Below are positions 1 to 7,826 of a DNA stretch of 64,000 bases, piece after piece. Location of the stretch: the NCBI RefSeq assembly GCF_002849605.1, contig NZ_NPIB01000001.1, positions 186,001-250,000 on the forward strand, written 5' to 3'. Source of the DNA: Photobacterium carnosum (GTDB lineage: Bacteria; Pseudomonadota; Gammaproteobacteria; Enterobacterales; Vibrionaceae). Numbering within the stretch: the first letter of the stretch is position 1; every line of letters starts with the position of its first letter. The notes below the pieces were generated by a model. That model had not been told where the DNA came from and did no database searches. It was given only the letters and a program-made list of their open reading frames with translations. A program made the position numbers and the translations under genes.

Positions 1-103
1 CTTGAGCTTTAGTGTAAGCAATTTGCTGCTTTACGTTATCTTCACAACCAACGGGATGCGTTGTTGTACAAATAAATCCACGAGTTTTAGGTTTGATGAT
101 CAT
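1..103 (-). CDS. fabV: Trans-2-enoyl-CoA reductase FabV, 5' part only
   Basis: The gene runs off the left edge; about 34 codons are visible, reading [20 protein letters not shown] and on. This is the characteristic FabV N-terminus. FabV is the NADH-dependent trans-2-enoyl-ACP/CoA reductase that completes each round of fatty acid elongation in the cytoplasm and is naturally triclosan-tolerant in vibrios. The ATG at 101-103 is preceded by AAGGGAAG. The catalytic Tyr-x8-Lys region lies outside the window. The downstream neighbour is fadE on the same strand, so fatty acid synthesis and degradation genes are adjacent. Confidence 0.85.
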   Translation of the reverse strand, partial: MIIKPKTRGFICTTTHPVGCEDNVKQQIAYTKAQ

Positions 104-223
104 TTTCAGCTTCCCTTACATAATTATGAATAGGATAAAAGGTTAATGGCAGATACGCATTAAATTTATGTCCTAAATGAACAAAAATCGTAGTGGTTGG
201 AGGTGTTACGCTAAATTTTGGTC

Positions 224-252
224 AAAAAAAGTGCCACGCATTTGCGTGGCAC
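224..252 (-). terminator. Rho-independent terminator of fadE
   Basis: A perfect 10-bp stem, GTGCCACGCA / TGCGTGGCAC (231-252), has a 2-base loop. On the minus strand it is followed by seven T residues (224-230). It lies 66 bp past the fadE stop and ends that transcript before fabV. Confidence 0.85.
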
Positions 253-317
253 ACGGGAGAATCCAGGTTTATATATCAAAGACTAAGTACCCTAAGCTGC
301 CTTCCCTGGTAGCAAAC

Positions 318-2567
318 TTAGTTATTAAAATGGCTAGCACAGAAATGATCGACTTGAATCGCTTTCTGCCTTAGTTGCTCAGCATTCTCTATTTTTTTTA
401 CCTCCTCTTCTGTGACCACTCCCGCATCCAACGCTAACTGTAACTTCTTATTGAATAAAGCTTTGCGTGGGATCTCACCATTGCGTGTTGCTTGCATTAA
501 TTTGCGTTCTAAAGGTTTGATCTCATGCACGGCAATAAATGCGCGTTCCATAATTGCTACGGGATCATCCTCTCTATCGCCGACATAACATAAATGTGTT
601 AATCGATCGCGATGTACACTCGGTGTCATTAATAATGCTGCAATACTGATACTAATTTCATCTTTAGGCGCCGAATAATGTATACCCAAAGGGAATGTTA
701 ATAATCGTAATGTGCGTCCAACCCCTTTACGAGGAAAATTCGTAAACACTTCATCAAATGCGACGCCACATTGATGCAAACAATGCTGTAATGCATAATC
801 AACTAGCGGTAGATCTTGCGGCTGACGACCTTGGTCTTCAAATCGTTTCAATGTTGCTGATGCTAAATATAAATAACTAAGCACATCACCTAAGCGAGCA
901 GATAATAACTCTCGACGTTTTAATTCACCGCCTAAGCTCAACATTGATATATCCGCACAAACGGCAAGCGCTTTTGACATACGGCTTAAATGGCGATAGT
1001 AATGACGTATTTCTCCACGAATAGGAGCACGATTAAAACAACTGCCACTCACCGCGTTTAACAACGACTTGGTTACATTACGGGTCGCAAAACCAATATG
1101 CTGCATCAACAAGCTATCAAAATCGTTCAGACCTTGATCTGAATCTGGGTTAGCTGCTGCTGCCATTTCATCAAGTACATAAGGATGACACCGTGTTGCG
1201 CCTTGACCAAAGATCATTAAATTACGGGTGATTATATTTGCTCCCTCAACGGTTATTGCTACTGGAATACCAAAATAATGATGACCCAAATAATTCATTG
1301 GCCCCAATTGAATAGCCCGTCCAGCATGTACATCCATCGCATCATTTAAAACGGTTCGAGACATCTCTGTCATATGGTATTTAGCAATGGCTGTCACAAT
1401 GCCTGGTGTTTGCCCCATATCTAATGCCGTTGTTGTCAATGTTCGAGCCGCTTCTAGCATATAAGTAAAGCCACCAATACGACCTAATGCTTGTGCTACC
1501 CCTTCAAAATCACCAATCGGCATACCAAACTGTTTACGTACAACAGCATAGGCTCCCGTTGTTTTGGCAGCTAAGTGCCCAACAGCCGTTCCTAAAGCAG
1601 GCAATGATATACCTCGTCCTGCAGATAAACACTCCACCAGCATTCGCCAGCCTTTTCCTGCATAATCTTGGCCGCCAATGATCCAGTCTAATGGAATAAA
1701 CACATTATGACCGCGCGTAGGACCGTTCATAAATGCCATATTAAGTGGATCATGCCGCTCACCAATATCAACGCCAGCATGATCAGCCGGAATCAACGCA
1801 CAAGTAATACCTAAATCGACTTTATCGCCAAGTAAACCTTGGGGATCTTTCATTTTAAATGCCAACCCAAGCACCGTCGCAACAGGCGCTAGCGTAATAT
1901 AACGCTTATTCCATGTGAGGTTTAAGCCGAGAACTTGCTCACCATCATATTCCCCATAACAAACTATTCCCTCATCAGGAATGCTGCCAGCGTCAGATCC
2001 TACTTCTGGACCTGTTAATGCAAAACAAGGAATATCTTCTCCATTAGCGAGTCGAGGTAACCAATATTCTTTTTGTTGTGGTGTACCGTAATGGGTAAGT
2101 AATTCACCGGGACCAAGTGAATTTGGCACCATCACACAAACTGCAGCACTTAAACTTCGGGTCGCTATTTGTGCCACAATCGTTGAATTAGCATGGGCTG
2201 AAAAATTAAGGCCGCCATATTGTTTACTGATAATTAACGCAAAGAATTTTTCATTACGTAAAAATTGCCAAACTTCAGCGGGTAAATCTTTTTGTTGCTG
2301 CACAATTTGATAATCATTTAACATTGCTAATAAGATCTGCAATGTTGTATCAATAAAATGTTGTTCTTCTTGCGTCAATGTCGGCTTAGGGTAATCAAGC
2401 AATGTTTGCCATTGTGGAGCCCCACCAAATAACTCACCGTCCCACCACACACTACCCGCTTCCATTGCTTCTTTTTCAGTATTAGACAGTGGCGGTAATA
2501 ATGTTTTAAACCGTCTAAAAACAGGATCACTTACATAACGTTTACGCATGGTTGATAACGAGCTCAT
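318..2567 (-). CDS. fadE: Acyl-CoA dehydrogenase FadE
   Basis: FadE performs the first step of fatty acid beta-oxidation, oxidising acyl-CoA to trans-2-enoyl-CoA with FAD. The 749-residue product shows the family landmarks: WWDGELF near residue 41, YGGLNFSA near 117, TGPEVGSDAGS near 185, then GWRMLVECLSAGRG and TVEGANIITR, followed by the long C-terminal region unique to FadE. The ATG at 2565-2567 is chosen because AAGGA lies 8 bases upstream; an upstream in-frame ATG would add eight residues without support. E. coli FadE (about 814 residues) has an extra hydrophobic N-terminus that is absent here. It is probably repressed by FadR, although no operator was identified. Confidence 0.93.
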   Translation of the reverse strand: MSSLSTMRKRYVSDPVFRRFKTLLPPLSNTEKEAMEAGSVWWDGELFGGAPQWQTLLDYPKPTLTQEEQHFIDTTLQILLAMLNDYQIVQQQKDLPAEVWQFLRNEKFFALIISKQYGGLNFSAHANSTIVAQIATRSLSAAVCVMVPNSLGPGELLTHYGTPQQKEYWLPRLANGEDIPCFALTGPEVGSDAGSIPDEGIVCYGEYDGEQVLGLNLTWNKRYITLAPVATVLGLAFKMKDPQGLLGDKVDLGITCALIPADHAGVDIGERHDPLNMAFMNGPTRGHNVFIPLDWIIGGQDYAGKGWRMLVECLSAGRGISLPALGTAVGHLAAKTTGAYAVVRKQFGMPIGDFEGVAQALGRIGGFTYMLEAARTLTTTALDMGQTPGIVTAIAKYHMTEMSRTVLNDAMDVHAGRAIQLGPMNYLGHHYFGIPVAITVEGANIITRNLMIFGQGATRCHPYVLDEMAAAANPDSDQGLNDFDSLLMQHIGFATRNVTKSLLNAVSGSCFNRAPIRGEIRHYYRHLSRMSKALAVCADISMLSLGGELKRRELLSARLGDVLSYLYLASATLKRFEDQGRQPQDLPLVDYALQHCLHQCGVAFDEVFTNFPRKGVGRTLRLLTFPLGIHYSAPKDEISISIAALLMTPSVHRDRLTHLCYVGDREDDPVAIMERAFIAVHEIKPLERKLMQATRNGEIPRKALFNKKLQLALDAGVVTEEEVKKIENAEQLRQKAIQVDHFCASHFNN

Positions 2568-2725
2568 AATGCATATCCTTTTGTGATTCAATGACTATGT
2601 GGTGTACTGATTTCAGTTATTTGTCACGAAATATTTTGATAGCAAATTAATAAGAAATAGACCGATAAATCACATCTATCATTAGAATAAAATACTTGTT
2701 TAAATAATATATAACACAGCATAAT

Positions 2726-2754
2726 TTAACAACCCAGTTACATCACACTATAAA
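2726..2754 (+). promoter_or_regulatory. Sigma-70 promoter of candidate small RNA
   Basis: TTAACA (2726-2731) and TATAAA (2749-2754) are separated by exactly 17 bp, a near-consensus sigma-70 promoter. No open reading frame follows, but a terminator does, 170 bp downstream. Transcription would start near 2761. Confidence 0.5.
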
Positions 2755-2760
2755 ATATCC

Positions 2761-2956
2761 ATTCAGTGTTGTATTTCTTAATAAATAACAAGAAAGACAC
2801 GGTTAATCACATCATGAGTAACTGAATCAAAGACAATCAAACTTATTTTCCTCTTTATAGGAACCAATAATAAAAAAATTTGTCTTACAAAAACTACTGC
2901 TTTTTTCTTGAAGAATATTCTTCGTAACCTACTTCGTTCATTGAGGTAGGTTTTTC
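2761..2956 (+). ncRNA. Candidate intergenic small RNA
   Basis: The roughly 195-nt transcript is defined by the promoter at 2726-2754 and a terminator: AACCTACTTC (2926-2935), a 7-base loop, GAGGTAGGTT (2943-2952) and a T-run to 2955. Within it ATTCAGT (2761-2767) can pair with ACTGAAT (2821-2827), AGACAA with TTGTCT (about 2831 and 2880), and GAAGAATATTCTTC is self-complementary. The motif ACTACTGCTTT at 2893 also occurs in the three RNA-like units on the other side of the transporter gene. There is no credible peptide; the only ATG reads MSN then stop. It is not recognised as a named RNA. An alternative is an untranslated remnant upstream of the transporter. Confidence 0.4.
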
Positions 2957-3207
2957 TTTATCTATCATCTATTTTCCATTCTTTTAATCACCGCTATTCC
3001 TATTCACATCACGACTTATCTTATTAGTAAACAAATACCAAAAGATATAAATAGAAACCTATTATTACAAATGGAAATACCCGTAAATGATATTTTTTAT
3101 TTACAAAAAACCATTCATTTTTTAGTTTTAAATCATACTTATAAATATACTTTTAAATAACATGCTTATTTAAATGCCGTTATTTTTAGTTCTATTAATT
3201 AGCCTTA

Positions 3208-3258
3208 AAATCAATTATAGATATATTTTAAACATTAAAAAATATCTATAATTGATTT
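3208..3258. repeat. Long near-perfect inverted repeat
   Basis: Arms of 17 bp (3208-3224 and 3242-3258) are perfectly complementary. After one A-A mismatch, four more pairs follow (TTTT/AAAA), with a 7-base loop, AAACATT. It lies about 240 bp upstream of the MFS gene in an AT-rich spacer. No T-run follows on either strand, so it is not an ordinary terminator. The rest of 2957-3498 shows no other clear signal beyond AT-rich sequence and the ribosome binding region of the transporter. Confidence 0.7.
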
Positions 3259-3498
3259 GTAATACATAATACAAATACTATTTTTATTACATTTACTTAC
3301 ACTGAAAAATTAAATAAAAACATTTAAAATCAAAGGTTTAATTTAATTACTTTTTATTCGCTACTTAGCTTGCTAATATTATTATTATCATTAAAATCCC
3401 CTCACAGAATAATCATGTAATATTTATTTTCAAATTAATATTATGCCAAACTATTTATATGACCATCCAGCATATAAGTATTATTAGAGAGAAACTTC

Positions 3499-4755
3499 AT
3501 GTTTGACAGAGCAAAACAAATTCTTATTGCTGGATTTTGTATTAATTTATGTATTGGTATCTTATTTACTTGGAGTGTATTTAAAAAAGCACTTGTTATT
3601 AATCTAGGTTGGACAAATTCTGAAGCTTCACTTCCATATACTGTTGCTATAATTACATTTTCTATAACTCTTCTTTTAGCTGGTATTCTGCAAGACAAAT
3701 TTGGACCTAAACTAGTATTAATTACAGGTACTATTTTCGCAGGTTTAGGCCTTATCGCATCAGGTTATGTAACAAATTCCACACAACTGATCTTTACTTT
3801 TGGCATTTTAGCGGGTGGCGGTATTGGGTTTAGTTATGCTTGTTTAAGTCCAGCAGCAATGAAATGGTTTCATCCGTCAAAACGTGGCTTAGTCAATGGT
3901 TTAATCACTGCGGGATTTGGCTTAGCGGGCGTTTATCTAGCACCACTGATCACATCATTAATTGCGAGCTATGGTATTAATTATAGCTTTAATATTCTAG
4001 GCGTTGCCTTATTGTGTATTGCAACACCACTTGCATTTACGATCACTAATCCATCTGAAAACTATGTACCTGTTTCTTCAGCATCAGCAGTAAAGAAAAC
4101 AGAAAAAGAAGTAATTATTCCACAAACAGAAATGTGTTGGACATCAATGCTTAAAACATCACAGTTCTATAATCTTTGGATTATGTACCTATGTGCGTCA
4201 TCAACAGGTTTGATGATCATCGGTAACATTACGTCAATCGCAGCAATACAAGCAGATATGACAGACGCCGCACATCTTGTTGTTATCCTAGCGTTGTTTA
4301 ACACATCTGGCCGTGTTTTAGCGGGTATGCTTTGCGATAAAATTGGTGGCTTAAAAACATTATCATTATCATTTGTGCTATCGATTACCAATATGCTGTT
4401 GTTCCCTCATTACAGTACTCATATTAGTCTAATTATTGGTATGGCGATTGCGGGGCTATGCTATGGTACATTACCTGCGGTATTCCCATCACTCACTGCT
4501 GGTTTCTACGGTCTCAAAAACTATGGTACAAACTATGGCGTGGTTTACACCGCGTGGGGCGTTAGTGGTTTTATTGGTCCTGTCATTGCAGCAAGTGCTG
4601 TTGACACTACAGGTAATTACCAATTAGCTTATTTCTACTCAACGATTATTATGGCTATCGCGTTTGTGTTCTCTCTTTTCACGAAAAACCCAAAGAAGCA
4701 ATCACAAACGGAACCAAATGTAATGCAAACTCGCACAAAAAAAGCAACAGCATAA
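3499..4755 (+). CDS. Oxalate/formate antiporter-family MFS transporter
   Basis: A 418-residue inner-membrane protein with 12 predicted hydrophobic segments, resembling the OFA group of the major facilitator superfamily. Family traits include CINLCIGILFTWSVFKKAL in helix 1, DKFGPKLVL in the loop between helices 2 and 3, the glycine-rich AGGGIGFSYACL, and the repeated loop motif DKIGGLKTL in the second half. OFA members exchange small carboxylates such as oxalate and formate, but many are uncharacterised, so the substrate is unknown. Translation starts at an ATG after AGAGAGAAAC. It stands alone, flanked by very AT-rich spacers with candidate RNA genes on both sides. No terminator is obvious directly after the stop. 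Confidence 0.8.
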   Translation: MFDRAKQILIAGFCINLCIGILFTWSVFKKALVINLGWTNSEASLPYTVAIITFSITLLLAGILQDKFGPKLVLITGTIFAGLGLIASGYVTNSTQLIFTFGILAGGGIGFSYACLSPAAMKWFHPSKRGLVNGLITAGFGLAGVYLAPLITSLIASYGINYSFNILGVALLCIATPLAFTITNPSENYVPVSSASAVKKTEKEVIIPQTEMCWTSMLKTSQFYNLWIMYLCASSTGLMIIGNITSIAAIQADMTDAAHLVVILALFNTSGRVLAGMLCDKIGGLKTLSLSFVLSITNMLLFPHYSTHISLIIGMAIAGLCYGTLPAVFPSLTAGFYGLKNYGTNYGVVYTAWGVSGFIGPVIAASAVDTTGNYQLAYFYSTIIMAIAFVFSLFTKNPKKQSQTEPNVMQTRTKKATA

Positions 4756-4860
4756 TGTAATGATCTTAAAACATTCAACACAAAAAATAAAAATGAATTA
4801 AATCATAATGTTACAAATATACTCATTTTAAAGTAAAAAAAAACAATTATTTTAGGAACC

Positions 4861-4888
4861 TTTACAAATATTGTAAGTCTTATATATG
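4861..4888 (+). promoter_or_regulatory. Possible promoter of repeat-unit RNA A
   Basis: TTTACA (4861-4866) and TATATG (4883-4888) are spaced 16 bp apart, ahead of the first terminator-bearing unit. The match is moderate and the surroundings are AT-rich, so this is tentative. Confidence 0.25.
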
Positions 4889-4894
4889 TATTCA

Positions 4895-5025
4895 ATTTGA
4901 TAAATGGTTATTTTGCACTGCAATAATGCCTTTTATGAAATGTTTAATTTACTACTGCTTTAAATCCTAATTGTATTTTTTGGATAATCTCCATCCCGCT
5001 GATATTTGTCAGCGGGATTTTTTTT
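4895..5025 (+). ncRNA. Candidate small RNA, repeat unit A
   Basis: This unit shares with units B and C the core ACTACTGCTTTAAATCCTAA (from 4951) and with unit B the terminator: ATCCCGCTGA (4993-5002), TCAGCGGGAT (5009-5018) and eight T residues. Its 5' part differs from B and C, so it may have its own promoter, or it may be the 3' end of the transporter transcript. No sensible peptide is encoded. The 5' end is a guess from a weak promoter. Confidence 0.4.
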
Positions 5026-5530
5026 ATCTACAATCATGGCATCTGCTCTATCAGACATCGATGTAAGAGAAGTAAACAGCAACCTTCAATAAAATAATTA
5101 CATCTTTTTTATATTAAATTGAACTCTTTCATTAACGTGCAGTCTGATTATATAAGAATTGGAATTATAGATGCTTATTTTGTTTTTCAGGCCGTCAAAC
5201 ACAACATCTGTAATTCAAATTGCTACTACTGCTTTAAATCCTAATTGTATTTTTTTTTGGATAATCTCCATCCCGCTGATATTTGTCAGCGGGATTTTTT
5301 TATCTACAATCATGACATCTGCGCTATCAAACGTCGATGTAAGAGAAGTAAACAGCAGCTTTCAATAAAATAATGACATCTTTTTTATATTAAATTGAAC
5401 TCTTTCATTAACGGGCAGTCTGATTATATAAGAATTGGAATTATAGATGCTTATTTTGTTTTTCAGGCCGTCAAACACAATATCTGTAATTCAAATTGCT
5501 ACTACTGCTTTAAATCCTAATTGTATTTTT
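4950..5530. repeat. Tandem 275-bp repeat, two full copies plus a partial third
   Basis: The core motif recurs at 4951, 5225 and 5501, giving periods of 274 and 276 bp. The spacer halves (5031-5160 and 5307-5436) differ at about 8 of 130 positions by eye, and the 61 bases after them differ at one. The third copy ends about 30 bp into the core, where a different terminator takes over. Each period carries a promoter-like segment, an RNA-like body and a terminator, so the unit that has been duplicated looks like an entire small-RNA gene. Confidence 0.85.
5161..5302 (+). ncRNA. Candidate small RNA, repeat unit B
   Basis: Just downstream of TATAAG (5151-5156) the RNA would begin with GGAATTATAGATG. 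Its GAATTATAGATG pairs with CATCTGTAATTC (5204-5215) in a 12-bp stem with one G-U pair, enclosing a 30-base loop. A single-stranded core follows (ACTACTGCTTTAAATCC and a T-rich stretch), then the terminator ATCCCGCTGA (5270-5279), TCAGCGGGAT (5286-5295) and seven T residues. The U-rich tract and terminator tail resemble Hfq-dependent sRNAs. The -35 is unclear (TTCATT at 5128), so an activator may be needed. A 65-codon reading frame through this unit is regarded as chance. Confidence 0.55.
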
Positions 5531-5567
5531 TGTTTACGCTGAAATATTTATTTCAGCGTTTTTTTTT
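5437..5567 (+). ncRNA. Candidate small RNA, repeat unit C
   Basis: Nearly identical to unit B for its first 94 bases, with the same TATAAG box 6 bp upstream. The single change in the 5' stem turns a G-C pair into a G-U pair, so the stem survives. After the shared core the terminator is unrelated to that of A and B: ACGCTGAAA (5536-5544), TTTCAGCGT (5551-5559) and nine T residues. A conserved body with an exchanged terminator suggests that the body, not the hairpin, is under selection. Confidence 0.55.
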
Positions 5568-5595
5568 GCTTTTTTTAGCGAATCTGCGGCGTGCC

Positions 5596-6402
5596 TTACA
5601 GCAAATCATCATGCTGTAACACAATACCTAAATGTCTAATTGTCTGATTTGAATTGATTTCCTTACCATTAATACCATTATCATCATTACCAAACTCAGG
5701 AAGTGGCAACTGTAACTTAATAGCCATCGCTGTATAATATTGCTCGCGAGTAGGATGGGTACTTGCCGCTAAATGCATGATAGGCATTGAAGGATGCTGC
5801 GTAATAATGGCAGTAATCACACCAATACAATCATCAAGATGTACTAGATTTACAGGCTGTTTAGCTGCACTCAACTGTTGACGACCAGATAAAAACGTCA
5901 CCGGATGCCGTTGTGGTCCAATTAATCCAGATAAACGTAACACCGTCAGTTGTTGTTGCCATTGCTGACGTAACTGCTGTTCTAATGCGTAATGTAATTG
6001 CCCAGAAGCCGAACTAGGATTAACCGGGGTTGTTTCTAGTACCTCCCCTTGCAATGGGTCATATACAGAAGTAGTACTAATAAAAATAATCCGCTGACAC
6101 CCTGCTTTCTTTGCTGCGGTTGCTAATGACATTACCTTTTCAATATGATCCTGTGGATCAAGATTTTTTCGTCCCGGTGGAATCGCAATTATCAGTACAT
6201 CCGTTGTTAAAAATTGGACTATTGCAGGATCAATATCCCCAATCAGAGGCAGAGTTAATAAACAGCTATTAATACCTTGTTGTTGTAATACATTTGCCCC
6301 CTCAATGGTTGTTTTAGAACCCCATACTTCAATCGCTTGGCTTTTTAATGATAATGCTAACGGTAATCCGAGCCATCCACAGCCACAAATACTAACTTTC
6401 AT
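5596..6402 (-). CDS. NAD(P)-binding SDR-family protein, YeeZ-like
   Basis: A 268-residue cytoplasmic protein with an N-terminal Rossmann fold. The dinucleotide-binding loop is GCGWLGLPLALSL (residues 7-19), followed by ADIIAIPPGR-like and IIFISTTSVYDP segments in the SDR-extended style. The family is annotated as NAD-dependent epimerase/dehydratase or YeeZ; its substrate is unknown. The Tyr-x3-Lys pair of true epimerases is not clearly present, so catalytic activity is doubtful. The start ATG at 6400-6402 has AAGGA 7 bases upstream. It is divergent from hexR. Confidence 0.7.
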   Translation of the reverse strand: MKVSICGCGWLGLPLALSLKSQAIEVWGSKTTIEGANVLQQQGINSCLLTLPLIGDIDPAIVQFLTTDVLIIAIPPGRKNLDPQDHIEKVMSLATAAKKAGCQRIIFISTTSVYDPLQGEVLETTPVNPSSASGQLHYALEQQLRQQWQQQLTVLRLSGLIGPQRHPVTFLSGRQQLSAAKQPVNLVHLDDCIGVITAIITQHPSMPIMHLAASTHPTREQYYTAMAIKLQLPLPEFGNDDNGINGKEINSNQTIRHLGIVLQHDDLL

Positions 6403-6446
6403 TGATATTCCTTTTTATTTATATCTACATTTAATCAAACTTGTCA

Positions 6447-6465
6447 TTTAATTACTTTAATTAAA
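6447..6465. promoter_or_regulatory. Dyad TTTAATTA-CTT-TAATTAAA
   Basis: A perfect 8-bp dyad with a 3-bp centre in the spacer between the divergent SDR gene and hexR. It could be an operator for either gene. It does not match the usual HexR box (TGTAATTAAATTACA) well enough to assign. Confidence 0.3.
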
Positions 6466-6518
6466 AACCTACACAATAGAATCATGCTTATTTATTTCAT
6501 TGCTTAAAATAACGCTTT

Positions 6519-6587
6519 ATTTATAAAACAAATACTTATAACTGGTAAAATAAAACAACAAAAAATAACATTATTTGTTTTATAAAT
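6519..6587. repeat. Inverted repeat with 16-bp perfect arms upstream of hexR
   Basis: ATTTATAAAACAAATA (6519-6534) and its exact reverse complement (6572-6587) are separated by 37 bp. The arms are 53 bp apart, about five helical turns, so both face the same side of the DNA. It lies in the 358-bp gap between the SDR gene and hexR, about 175 bp before hexR. No protein is assigned to it. The palindrome GATCGCGATC follows near 6611. Confidence 0.6.
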
Positions 6588-6760
6588 TTCAATTCTGAAA
6601 ATAAAAAGTCGATCGCGATCAAAATCTAATAAAAACGCCCTGAAAAACACGGTTAATAGCTAGAACATGTTAATAGTTAAGTAGTATAGTTTCATTATAT
6701 GGGCAACTTGATGACAAGAATGCTACAAATGAAATTCAATAACGAAGTGCATAAATAACT

Positions 6761-7618
6761 ATGAATACCATAGAAAAAATACAAAATAACTTAGAACACT
6801 TCAGCAAATCTGAACGTAAAGTAGCGGAAGTTATTATAGCCTCGCCACAAACAGCGATTCACTCAAGCATTGCAACATTAGCTAAAATGGCCGATGTGAG
6901 TGAACCGACTGTTAACCGTTTTTGTCGTCGACTTGATACCAAAGGCTTTCCTGATTTTAAATTACATTTAGCCCAAAGTTTGGCAAATGGTACCCCTTAT
7001 GTAAATCGTAATGTCGAAGAAAATGATGGTCCTGATGCCTACACCGCAAAAATATTTGAATCGACCATGGCTTGCTTAGATGTTGCTAAAAATAGCATCG
7101 ACCCTATGCAAATTAATCGTGCTGTTGATTTACTCACCCAAGCAAAAAAAATATCCTTTTTTGGTCTAGGTGCATCCGCTTCAGTCGCGCATGATGCTCA
7201 AAATAAGTTCTTTCGATTTAATATCCCGATTGTGTGTTTTGATGACATTATTATGCAACGCATGAGTGTAATTAATTGCAGTGATGGTGATGTTGTAGTG
7301 GTTATTTCACACACTGGGCGTACTAAAAGTCTGGTTGAAATCGCACAAATGGCACGTGAAAATGGCGCGACAGTCATTGGTATTACCGCAAAGCATTCAC
7401 CATTAGAACGTGAATGTTCATTGTCGATTTGCCTTGATATTCCTGAAGATACCGATATTTATATGCCAATGGCAAGTCGCGTTGTACAAATGACAGTGAT
7501 TGATGTTCTCGCAACAGGCTTTACACTACGTCGCGGATCCAGTTTTCGTGATAATCTAAAACGAGTCAAAGACTCACTCAAAGACTCCCGTTTTTCTAAA
7601 GAATATCATTTGCTGTAA
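6761..7618 (+). CDS. hexR: HexR, RpiR-family regulator of central carbon metabolism
   Basis: A 285-residue transcription factor with an N-terminal RpiR helix-turn-helix (residues 1-77, including LAKMADVSEPTVNRFCRRL) and a C-terminal SIS sugar-phosphate domain (about 125-255, with FFGLGASASVAHDAQNKF and VVISHTGRTKS). In gammaproteobacteria HexR binds 2-keto-3-deoxy-6-phosphogluconate and represses glycolytic and Entner-Doudoroff genes while activating gluconeogenic ones. The pairing with pykA downstream is conserved, and pykA is a usual HexR target. A hairpin separates the two genes. Confidence 0.93.
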   Translation: MNTIEKIQNNLEHFSKSERKVAEVIIASPQTAIHSSIATLAKMADVSEPTVNRFCRRLDTKGFPDFKLHLAQSLANGTPYVNRNVEENDGPDAYTAKIFESTMACLDVAKNSIDPMQINRAVDLLTQAKKISFFGLGASASVAHDAQNKFFRFNIPIVCFDDIIMQRMSVINCSDGDVVVVISHTGRTKSLVEIAQMARENGATVIGITAKHSPLERECSLSICLDIPEDTDIYMPMASRVVQMTVIDVLATGFTLRRGSSFRDNLKRVKDSLKDSRFSKEYHLL

Positions 7619-7630
7619 TAACTAACATTA

Positions 7631-7650
7631 AGTGAGGCTTCGGCTTCGCT
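7631..7650 (+). other. Stable UUCG-tetraloop hairpin between hexR and pykA
   Basis: AGTGAGGC, TTCG, GCTTCGCT forms an 8-bp stem with two G-U pairs, closed by C(UUCG)G, one of the most stable RNA tetraloops. No T-run follows, so it looks like a 3'-end stabiliser or processing site for hexR mRNA rather than a terminator. The remainder of 7651-7826 is the probable pykA promoter region; no HexR box was recognised there. Confidence 0.5.
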
Positions 7651-7826
7651 ATCAAGATTATTGCACACTCATAGTTACCCACCTTATATGATAATAACTA
7701 CCATACTTTTATCTTAAATTACTAAACCGTATTCATATATACCGCCTTGTTTATTCAATATAAAGCCATTTATATACTGCGAACATATTGGATAAATTAA
7801 GTCCGTTTATTTACATGGAGTTTATA

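Noticed and set aside
5171..5368. 65-codon plus-strand reading frame in the repeat region
   Set aside because: It runs across a strong terminator and the next promoter-like segment, has no ribosome binding site, and its Phe/Ile/Asn-rich translation looks like translated AT-rich RNA sequence.
4861..5572. Repeat units as Qrr quorum-sensing RNAs
   Set aside because: Tandem sRNAs with terminators in a vibrio suggest Qrr, but no sigma-54 promoter (TGGCAC-N5-TTGC) lies upstream and the conserved Qrr core was not recognised.
7651..7826. HexR operator ahead of pykA
   Set aside because: Expected from biology, but no sequence close to TGTAATTAAATTACA could be found, so none is reported.
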